Source: Phytophthora hibernalis
Taxonomy: Eukaryota > Oomycota > Peronosporomycetes > Peronosporales > Peronosporaceae
Direction of reading: 5' to 3'
DNA: 64,000 bases
Assembly (NCBI GenBank): GCA_012656075.1
Contig: JAAKBF010000159.1
Span: forward strand, 434,001 to 498,000
Shown here: in pieces, positions 55,785 through 64,000 of the stretch
How positions within the stretch are numbered: the first letter of the stretch is position 1
Layout: every line of letters begins with the position of its first letter
Position numbers and translations under genes: made by a program
Notes under the pieces: model-generated
Databases searched by the model: none
What the model was told of the DNA's origin: nothing
Seen by the model: only the letters and a program-made list of their open reading frames with translations

Positions 55785-56480
55785 TCATCTGGACGCCAGT
55801 TTGCTTGAGCTCTGGCTGCAATTGTGTCTGTGGCAGAAGCCCTTGAAGAAAGCACGTTTCCCACATCCATTCGACTTGCACACGTGGTATTCCCCATGGG
55901 CAACACACAATCTTCTCAATATACGCTCCCTGTTACAGCCTGGTTGACTGCAGGTAAACCCACCACCATGCTGGAAACAGTATCCCTTCTTAGCTCCGTG
56001 AAGTTTTCCAATCTTCGGGCAACCTCGCTCTTTGCACGTGGAGCCGATTTTGCTGCCACACCCTTGACTATCGGCCAGCATAATGTCTGACCTGTCGACG
56101 AATCCCTTTTCAGGGTGGATGAACGACGTCGCTGCTCCTGGCGAGGATGTTATCGAGCTATCAGCGTTCGACGTTGAAGAAATTCCGTGATTGGAGCAGT
56201 ACTTCATACAACCGTGGGATTTGCATGTAACGTGAGAAGTACGAGTATCAACCGGTTTACTTTGAGTGATTTGGCTGACCCCTCTTGGTCCAAGTGACTT
56301 GGAGACTGGTAGGGTATTGTGCATTCGCGCTCAAGCGACTGTGACTTGCTTTGCTCATGCATTGAGCTCACGCACATGAGCCTCAATGTTGTCACCTTCA
56401 AAGGTGTGTATTTGGCAATAGTCCTGCCCAACTTGAAGCGAAAAGCATCCACCCACCTTGCACATGCCGTAGTCTAAGGG
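55785..56480 (-). CDS. WRKY19-like zinc-finger protein
   Basis: The intact part runs from the ATG at 56324 to 55785 (179 residues) with fingers CKSHGCMKY..CSNHG, CKERGCPKIGKLHGAKKGYC..HGG, CSQPGCNRERILRRLCVAHG and CKSNGCGKRAFFKGFCHRHN. Upstream in the same frame there is another finger (CKVGGCFSLQVGQDYCQIHT, about 56465-56400), separated by two in-frame TGA codons. So either translation starts at 56324 or the gene lost its 5' part. It is the least damaged finger gene in the window. Role unknown; metal binding and nucleic-acid or protein contact are plausible. Confidence 0.6.
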
Positions 56481-56841
56481 GCGCCGTGTCAGCAGTGCGC
56501 CTCGCTGACGTCGTTGTCACCCGTGACGTCCACGACGTCGGGCAAAGCAGAAGCAGCAGCAGCCGCAGCTGGTGGCTCGCTATCCGAATGGGCCCTGTCG
56601 GCCATGGATGATGGGGAGCTGGGCGCGCCCGCTTGGTCGGTGGTTCCGCGGGTTAGCATGTTGGTCTTGAGAGAGGATACCCCTTCTTTCTTGCTTGCGT
56701 GGTGTTCTTCTTGATTCGAAGTGAGGAGAACGCCACGCGTTTATCAGGTGGACTGCAGCGGAGACACCGGTGAGTACCGGTATCGATGTACAATTTGGTG
56801 TGGAAAGCAGAATTCCCTTGTTTCACCATGGAATACAGCTT

Positions 56842-57119
56842 CTACTTAGCACCTTCGAGCAGAAGGTGTTCACGATATGCATACGCTTCTAGCTGTGCGG
56901 GAATCTTGGAAAGTCGATCAGGCGCGAACCGCTGATAGATAGCTGTGAGTTCAGCGTTCGACTTTATGTTTTTGCTTGTTGTAGAAGGCCGAAAGATCGT
57001 CGTTCAGGACAGTGAACAGTTCCTCATACTCAGCACGCTGCTCAAGGAGTAGGCTGTCCCAGTTATTGCTTTGGCCGTTAAGAAGGCCGTTGCGTCGAAT
57101 GTTACTTGGACCGCGTGCC
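56842..57119 (-). pseudogene. Unrecognised helical protein fragment
   Basis: Minus strand: NWDSLLLEQRAEYEELFTVL, then NDDLSAFYNKQKHKVE, then after a one-base frame change ELTAIYQRFAPDRLSKIPAQ and LEAYAYREHLLLE, stop at 56842. The composition is clearly protein-like. The FY...P.RL..IP..LEAY..RE pattern resembles a C-terminal motif of some protist proteins, but no firm family is named. No ATG is seen upstream, where the sequence becomes AT-rich. Confidence 0.45.
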
Positions 57120-57239
57120 TAAAATAAAATATAAATACTGTAAAACATGTATTAATACTAGTAAATGTATTAATACTATTACCGGTACGTCAAGTGAACG
57201 AGTCGAGGTGACCATTTCGCTAGTCGCACGTCCATACAA

Positions 57240-58331
57240 ATGCTGGACGCCACGAAGGTTGGTGCCGATTTGTCTCCTGAGCAGCAGGACGAGACGCTGA
57301 GCGACGTGGCCTTCTTCCTGTACGCGTTCGGCTCCACGCGAGCTGTTCGCGGCCAGCTGCAGGAGCAAGAACGGGATATGCGGCTCTTGGGGAGGAAACT
57401 GCGGCGTCTCATGAACCTGCGCGACGAAAATTCACTCGAGGGCCAAGTTGCCATGAATGAGGACGAGAACACCGCACAGAACGTGAACGGAACCATGGAA
57501 GACGTGGATTTCTTCCTCCCGACCTTTGGGTCGACGCGTGCAGTTCGTCAGAAGCTGGAGGCGCAGAGACTGTATATCGTGGGCTTGCAACACTCAGTGC
57601 AATGGATCCAAACGCGACAGAGGAAGGCGGACGAGGCGCTGGTAGGGAAGCAAAGAGAGAGGGCAGCATCCTGAGCAAACAGATCCAATCGAGGAAGGTA
57701 AAGATGCCAACAACGTGCGTGGGAGTGACAGTGGAGATGTTGATGACGAGGTGGAAGTTGGTGGATAGCCTTCATCGGTGCTTGTAGAAATAACTTCACC
57801 GAGATCGGAGCGAGATCAGCTTGGCGAGAGTTTTGCAGACGCTGATGTGAACGGAGGCAACGATCGCACTTTGTGTGGATCTAAGACTGTCAGTGTCAGT
57901 AGTTCTAGTGATGATGGCGATTTCCACGGCAGACCAAATCACAGCAGACATTGGCACGTACTGAAGATTCGTCGATCCAAAACATTGTACTGACTTTTGC
58001 AAAGTTGCCGAAGAGAAACCTGCTCCAGCCCTCGACAACAAGTCCAAGAAGTTTTGTACTATTGCGGGCTGCAGCAAAATGGCCCAATTTCGTCGCTTGT
58101 GCTGCCATCATGGCGGATACCGCATGTGGAGTGTTGATGGCTGCAATCAGAGAGCAGCTAGACAATATGTGTGTCTAAACCACGGTGGTGGCAAATGCAA
58201 GGTTGACAGTTGTAATAAATTCGCTTTTACTAGTCGGAAGGGATACTGTAGCAGACATGACCGTGAGCAATACAGCGAACGAGCAAGCGTGCGCCCACGA
58301 AACAGGCCTCGAGCGACGCTGTGCTGGAGGC
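57240..58331 (+). CDS. FGSTRAVR-repeat plus WRKY19-like finger protein, 3' end cut by LTR
   Basis: The ATG at 57240 opens a 144-residue frame with two modules, DVAFFLYAFGSTRAVRGQL (about residues 22-40) and DVDFFLPTFGSTRAVRQKL (about 87-105), each followed by a basic helix. It stops at 57672. Later frames carry Ser/Asp-rich sequence (57778-57993). Then come fingers at about 58050-58270: CTIAGCSKMAQFRRLCCHHG, MWSVDGCNQRAARQYVCLNHGGGKCK, VDSCNKFAFTSRKGYCSRH. Introns may join the parts, but stops suggest decay. A family-A LTR fragment begins at 58332, so the end is missing. This is the only place where the module and fingers lie in order. Confidence 0.6.
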
Positions 58332-58715
58332 CTTACTCAAGACGGACTTGACCCTTGGTGACTTGGGGGAAGACTGCTGATTTATTTATGTTGATCTATC
58401 GCTCTGAGAGCCTCTGATGTCAATCCTATAGCTAGTCCTATATCTAAATACAAATATCCAGTGTGAACCGATCCCAGTATGTGATCCTGTACCCGGCTCT
58501 ATAAGACCGAGGGTACGAAACTGAAATGGGTACAAACGAGGGTTTAAACTCTCGGCCGGGAATTTATTATACCAGACCAAGACCTCGGTCACTAAACTAT
58601 CGTGGTCACTGTGGCGCGGGGAATGTAATGCGTCAATCAGGGCACGCCGGTCACTTTCTTTCTGCAAGGGCAACCTTGCCGACTGGCGACCGATCCCCCA
58701 AAACCCAACACCACA
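58332..58715 (+). repeat. Family-A LTR, distal 384 bases
   Basis: Matches 22291-22674 from CTTACCGAAGACGGACTTG to AACACCACA. The first 500 bases of the LTR are missing, so the junction at 58332 is a truncation. Inside, a G-rich strand (GGCGAGGCGGGGACAGT on the minus strand, just after 58715) looks like a polypurine tract for a minus-oriented element. Confidence 0.8.
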
Positions 58716-58781
58716 ACTGTCCCCGCCTCGCCGCAAGCTTCCACAAGTAGTGCGCGTCGTGGTGTTTCGCATCTTCGCACC

Positions 58782-61700
58782 ATGGCTCATCCGTCACATC
58801 TTCTCAGCGACGCCACCGCTGCCGCTCCCCGTACCATCACTCCGAACGACGAGGTATGCCGCTCCATCTTCTCCACCTCAACACATTGCACTTCTTCTAA
58901 CTCTTCGTTCCATTTTTCTTCAATATCACAGGCACTATTTCCGGAGCCTGCCGACGCTCTTGGCCCTGCCGAGTCCTCGGTACCGACTCCACAACGCCCC
59001 GATGGTCGTCCGCCTGCTGATGGTGGTGCAGCCGAAGGTTCATCACTTCGACGCCTCCGTCATCTCCCGACGCTTCGCCTGTCCTGGCGTACCTGCTTCC
59101 CGGTACACCTGGAGCAGTCTCCGAACCCTTGGGTGCACTCGCCTTGTCTCGGTGGGTAGTCAAACCGACACCTCCGGTGTCGCTCCTCCTCCAGTTGCAC
59201 CGACCGAGCCTTCGGTCTCCGCTCTGATCGAGCAACTTCTCCTCCAGTTGGGTCAGCCCATGGTTGGTGTGACTCGTCAGCGTCCTCGGCGAGTGGATTC
59301 GTTGCTCAACAGCTGGATGGAGCGCGCCACAGACCTCGGTGACGTTCTGAACGCCGCTGTGGCTCCCGCCCAACTTCCACCGGGTGAGGCCGAGCTCATC
59401 TTCGACCTACGTAATGAGGTGACGGAGCTCAAGGCTCGACTCGCCGACACCGAGGACCGACTTCAAGCAGAGACGCAAGAACGCGAGAAATTCGAGCGTG
59501 CCCAGGCCTCGAGCGATGAAAGCCGTACTCGTGACTCTCTGGGTGGCCTCTGCCAGTCATACCTCGCTCTCAAGGACGAGCACGAACAGGCTGCTGCGTA
59601 CCTGCGCCAGGCCAACGCTGCCATCGCCGACCACGACCGCATCGTGGGGCTATGGGCTGCTCGCGCGACCACGGCCGAGGCTTCGGTGACGTCGCCGCAG
59701 CGACTTCTCCACCAGGATCGTGAGCGTTTCCAGGCAGGCCTGGTGGCATATACTGAGCAAGTGGCCAAGCATCGAGCATCTCTCGAGGCTTCTGACCCAG
59801 CCTCGGTCGGTGCAGTTTCTCCTCCGGTTCAAGCCCTCGAAGCTCAGGCCGCGAGCCTGAAACGGGCGAAGTTCATTCTGCGTCGCCACGCTGCTCTCCA
59901 CGAGCTCGATGTTGACACATTGGTGCTTGCTTCTTTGGTGCTTACTTCTACTGATACGTTCCGCTCGTCTCTTCTCGTCTCTTCTTGCCCCTTCAGCCTT
60001 CTAAGTGCTTCTTACCCTCGTTCAGATATCACTGCGGAAAACATCGACTGGGAGTTGCACGGACTCTCCTCCGAACACCACGTCGAAGCGCTGTCGGAGT
60101 GTATCTTCGGAGAGCTCGGAGGACGACGATCAAGTCCCAAGGCCTCGGTCACGGGACCCAAGCTTCCAGCGCAGGCCGCGTCAGCTTCAGGGGGTTCCTC
60201 CGAAGATTCGGACGACCTGCCACTCATCCCGTCGGTATCCCAGCGTCGAAGAAATCGGCGCAAGCGTCTCCGGCAGCAGGCATCCCAAGCTCCGCCACCG
60301 CAAGCGACGCCGGCGTATCCTCCTCACGTTCCGTCGGGACCGCCAAAGTCGACCCTTCCTGCCAGTAAACGGTTGGGTCGTCCCTCTAAGAGTTTGGGTG
60401 CCCCAGCTCGCGGACACGCGCCCAACCCTTCGGTCAGTACGCCGCCACCTCTCCAGGCGTCTGGGCATCCTGCTGGATCGCCACCGAGCCCCTCGGTCAG
60501 TTCTTCGCCGGGGTCCCGGGGCCATCGTCTCCTGCAGGGTCCCCACCGAGTCCCCCGCCTGGATCACCATCTGTGTCGCTGCCTGTGTCTCCGCTGAGCG
60601 GCTCGCTCCCAAGTCCCCCACCTGGTTCTCCACCGAGTCCTCCACCTGGATCTCCACCGAGCGGCTCGCACCCAAGTCCTCCACCTGGTTCTCCACCGAG
60701 TCCTCCACCTGGATCTCCACCGAGTCCTCCACCCTGGATCTCCGCCGGCCTCCGGATCCTCGGTGCCCTAGACCCCGGTCGAAGTCATTGACTCGTCGGG
60801 TGATGAGGTCGATACCGATCCTAGGACGGCCGCGATCCTTGCTTATGGGTCGTTTTCCTCAGCAGTGACTTCGCCGACTCGTCGTAATGGTCGGCCCACC
60901 CGCAGTGCGTCGGTATTGGCCACTTTGCGATCCCAAAGGGAACTGGAGACTCTGGAGGCATCCGATGATTTCATCATCGGCTCCCCGTCATCGTCCGAGT
61001 CTTCTCAGACCTCGGGGTCGGCTATTGTTCCGGGGTCGCCTATTGTTCCGACTCCGCCCAATAGCTCGGTGACCCCGACGCCACCAGTATCGTCGCAGAC
61101 AGCCTCGGTCATGGCTCCATCGACCCCGTCTGTCCAGACTCCTCCGCCTACCCCGGCTCCACCGGGCGTGCTGGTTGTTCCTGCATCGCATCCCGCCTCT
61201 GCGTCATTTTCATCGTCGGGTGGGGCGTCGACCACTTCTTCGGTCACGACGTCTGTGACCTCGGTGGTGGTGTCAACGCCGGTCCCTGCCATCGTGGTAC
61301 CGTCTGGGCCCACCACCGATGGTTCGACACCTCCTGCTGCTCCCGACCAGGGGCATACACCGAGGTCTCGGTCGGGTCTCCGACGGTCGCATACCCAAGT
61401 GACGGCCACGCTCTCCACAGTTCCCGGCACCGACCCAAGTACTTTCACGCCGGCGGTGCCTACAGTTCCTGGGACACCGTCACTGCGCCTCGCTCTGATG
61501 GCTGGTACCCGGGTCACTGCCCCAGATGCGCAAGAGGCTTGGTGCCAAATCCATAACAGCAGCCTGACTCCACCTATTGCTCGCAGTGTTGAGTCCCCGT
61601 GCTCTGTGGCTGGCATCCTGGCTATCGCGGATTGGACCAATCCTGGTCATCCGTGGCAGCAAGTCCGCTTGAAGTTGCCGGAGAACCCGTGCTGTTTCAC

Positions 61701-62456
61701 CAGTGATCAGCACCCTTCGGACTCAAAAATTCCGACTCGTGCTACTGGATTAGCTCGGTTCGTCAAGATGTGGCGTCACTTCCAGGCGTATCCACCGACC
61801 GAACCGAGAAAACAGACCTCGGTCTGGCACTATGGGAGCGGCGCCACTGGGTCCAAGTTTCTGCCGTGGAAGCTTTCCTCCGGAGCATGACTCAGAGGCT
61901 CGGTGATGAACACTCGGTCGTCTCATTACGAGCGGTGTGGGCTGAGTACAACAAGGCTCGCAACCTCCGAGCGGACCGTTTGCGCCAGCAGATGGTGTAC
62001 CGTTGTTGGGAGTGGTGCGTCGAGCGTTCTGGCAAGCCTCTTGAAGCCCCGACCGAGTTTTTGTTAGAACCCAGTTACCTCCAATACTCGTTCGAGGTGA
62101 TTGAGTGGGCCCCGACGTCCGAGGATTGGGTCGGCGAGCTCGCGACTCAGGATGCTCGTCAACTGTGGCGGAACTGTTGGGTGGGCGCGCCCTCCAGTCA
62201 TCCGTTCAACACTACTTTCGTGCCGTGCAATCCTCCAGTGCCGCTATTCGTACCTCGTGGCATGAACGAGGCGGAGGTGATTGCGGGCATCATGGTGGAT
62301 TCGTCTTTGACTCCAAGTTCGATCGTGGCTCCGTGGGTCCCTCAGGCTTCGGTTGCTGCTCTTCCAGGACCAGCGGATGATGAAGGTAAGGATGAAGGCC
62401 AAGCCGAGGACTCAGCTGCCCCTGCTGTTACCCCCACATCCTCCGGCGGGTCTTAA
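58782..62456 (+). CDS. Family-A coiled-coil/Pro-rich accessory ORF, antisense to integrase
   Basis: The ATG at 58782 (MAHPSHLLSDATAAAPRTIT) opens the ORF. A GT-AG interval 58854-58931 matches one in the 22.8-kb copy. The following part encodes ELLLQLGQP-type sequence, then a long coiled coil (59350-59930: ELKARLADTEDRLQAETQER, LKDEHEQAAAYLRQANAAIA). A second GT-AG interval, 59938-60025, matches 24539-24604. Then come Pro/Ser/Thr-rich repeats (60560-61450) and a globular end (GHPWQQVRLKLPENP, FVKMWRHFQAYPPTEP, ALWERRHWVQVSAVEAF, ARQLWRNCWVGAPSSHPFN), stop 62456. Frame breaks lie near 59110, 60597-60790 and 61810. There is no zinc knuckle or enzyme. It faces Gypsy-4 integrase tail to tail. Confidence 0.55.
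60597..60745 (+). repeat. Tandem CCACCTGG(T/A)TCTCCACCGAG repeat
   Basis: About eight 21-base units encoding PSPPPGS in one frame, with a GSHPSPPPGS variant. It is located inside the accessory ORF, where the frame also breaks, suggesting slippage. Confidence 0.8.
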
Positions 62457-62877
62457 TCTGGCCAGACGTCGAACCTGGATGTGTTGGCTGACTTAGCTTC
62501 CTCCGCCGAAATCTAGACCTCGGTCTTGCGCTGTGGTACTTCGTCATTCATTCATCTTGCTAATCTCACGCTGTCCGATCTCCGACGGGTATAGTTCAGG
62601 CTCCAGTCGTTCCACTTAACCCAAATCCACTTCGAGTTCGTTCACATCATATACACATATACAATTTTAATGCAGTAGCCATCTTCGTCTGACGCTACGG
62701 GCTGCATAATCCCCGTAGACAGTACTTCTCGTCAATTCTCATCTGTAAACCGAGCCTTCTAGGAGACTTGGTCATTCAGTGATCGGTGACTTCCATCTTG
62801 GTACAGTATCGTTTTTCGTCTGCTTCTACGGGCTGTACCAACCCCGTAGGCAGTTCAATCCTCGGTAGTGGTTCGAG
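62457..62877. other. Convergent spacer with two matching hairpins
   Basis: Between the stop of the accessory ORF and the stop of the integrase. It holds two copies of a hairpin with the 7-bp stem CTACGGG/CCCGTAG (62695-62718 and 62826-62849), inside a repeated TTCGTCTG...GGGCTGTA...CCCCGTAG.CAGT block. It could serve as 3' untranslated sequence for both genes. Confidence 0.6.
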
Positions 62878-64000
62878 CTAGTCCTCGTCAGCGACCTGAA
62901 CCATCTGGAGTCGTCGTTCGCTGCGTCGGGTCCGCAGATAGTCGTAAAGCAACCCGCCGCACGACAAGTTCGATGCTGGTTCCCAGGTAGGCTCATCATG
63001 GCTGACCCATTTCACCTTGAACTCTCTGACAGCGCGATTGGTGCTCGTTGTTAGCGGCGATCAATCGTCCAGAATAGCTTCAACTTCGTTCTCGCCTGCT
63101 ACTCTGTCAGGCTCCCAGCTTTCTTCTGGTAACAGCTCCTCGTCAAAATCAATCTTCGTATCCTCGGTCACGGCAGCTGTCAGCCGACTCCTCGGTCGGT
63201 CGCCATATTCGTTCACCGCCTTTAGCCGTGCAACATGCACCACCGGGTAGAACCGATAACCACTTCGATCAGGCAGTTCTAGCTGATACGCGAACTCTTC
63301 AACCTTCTTCTTGACCCGGAATGGCTCGTGCCATCGGTGTGCTAGCTTCTTCATCAGTCCTGGCTTCACGCGCTCCATATAGAGTCACACACTGCTCCCA
63401 GGCTTGAATAGAGACCTCGGTACTTCTTCAGTAGCTTCGGAGGATGCCCCAGTCTCTTCCTGCCCGGTGTCAGAGGTTTCGTTCCCGTCGGTTTCCCTCG
63501 TTGTTCCCTGCCTTTCGGCATCCAATCGTACCTCTGACCCGTCGCGATTCGGTGCTACGATGTTCTCGCTGTCATTCGCTGGAGTCCTCGGTACCGCTGC
63601 AGCTTCGCGTCGGTTAAGCGACTCGTTGTGCTCGCGGGCTCTTCGAGCCTTCTCGACCTTCTGGTACTCCATCGCCATTTTCCATGCAATCTCTTGTTGT
63701 CGGTTCACTTCTCGGCGCCATGCTTGCGCATCAGTTTGACCTCGAGATCCTCGTTTTAGTGATGACGACATCGATCGCAGCGTGGATCGAGCGTCTCATC
63801 CGTGAACGAGGTAGAAAGGAGTATCCTTCCGGGTGCTGCCTTGGGAGTTGTTGATAGCAAAGACCAGTTGTTCGGCGATTTCGTCCCAGTCTTGTTGCAG
63901 CGGGTCTTCCGCATACACTCGCACTGACTACATGACGGTCTTGACTGATCGTTCCTGTTGCCCGTTTGTCTGTGGGCGATAACTCAACATGGCTCTCGAC
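62878..64000 (-). mobile_element. Gypsy-4: integrase C-terminus and chromodomain (5' part outside window)
   Basis: Minus strand from the window end: integrase core end (RPQTNGQQERSVKTVM, stop, VRVYAEDPLQQDWDEIAEQL), TPFYLVHG then stop, DARSTL, a helical linker (63771-63385), then KPGLMKKLAHRWHEPFRVKK, YPVVHVARLKAV and a chromodomain at about 63040-62930 (FKVKWVSHDEPTWEPASNLS), ending at 62878. In-frame stops occur near 63930 (TAG), 63805 (TGA) and 63061 (TGA), plus a frame change near 63385. Confidence 0.8.

Overview
The window looks like a repeat-rich stretch of an oomycete nuclear genome, most likely Phytophthora or a close relative. The clues are short GT-AG introns, an oomycete-type initiator (GCTCATT...) upstream of one gene, arrays of the WRKY19-like zinc-finger family, a basic/coiled-coil regulator of oomycete type, and dense Ty3/Gypsy, Ty1/Copia and MULE remnants. 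No operons, rRNA, tRNA or CRISPR arrays were seen. Family names come from recognising motifs by eye; no database was searched.

Layout. 1-12.1 kb is the gene-bearing part: the 3' end of an EF-hand protein gene (+), two broken zinc-finger remnants, a basic/coiled-coil protein (-), a multi-exon FUSC/ALMT-like membrane protein with its own EF-hand tail (-), an Old Yellow Enzyme flavin oxidoreductase (-), a long-chain acyl-CoA synthetase pseudogene (-), a Cys-rich protein (-) with a 260-bp TA-flanked MITE upstream, and a HIG1-domain protein (+). 12.1-21.8 kb holds simple repeats, a CTATCGTCTC-type satellite, a captured EF1-gamma fragment and a decayed MULE with a C-terminal Ulp1 protease domain. 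21.8-35.4 kb is a retrotransposon nest: a family-A LTR pair, an inverted partial LTR of the same family, and a Gypsy element (Gypsy-1) inside. 35.4-36.5 kb carries the same satellite in inverted orientation. 36.9-41.7 kb is Gypsy-2, with two LTRs and a perfect ACCGG target duplication. 42-44.5 kb is a zinc-finger locus. 45.6-50.0 kb is Gypsy-3 and 50.5-54.0 kb a Copia element, both minus strand. 54.6-58.3 kb is a cluster of zinc-finger genes and pseudogenes, the last cut by a family-A LTR fragment. From 58.3 kb to the end is a long plus-strand coiled-coil/Pro-rich ORF facing a minus-strand chromodomain integrase (Gypsy-4).

Two patterns stand out. First, in three Gypsy elements a plus-strand coiled-coil, low-complexity ORF lies between the 3' LTR and the minus-strand integrase/chromodomain, so it is antisense to pol. 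In family A this ORF has two apparent GT-AG introns at the same positions in two copies. Introns on that strand would not be spliced out of the genomic RNA, which fits an antisense accessory gene carried by the elements. Second, a protein module (FFLxxFGSTRAVR repeats plus CxxxxC...H-type fingers) recurs at least five times in various states of decay, often at retroelement borders.

Most elements are dead: there are many single-base frame breaks and in-frame stops. Several of those stops are what G-to-A or C-to-T changes in conserved TGG, CAG or CGA codons would give. Because frame breaks also occur in otherwise well-preserved host genes, base-level assembly errors cannot be excluded from the sequence alone.
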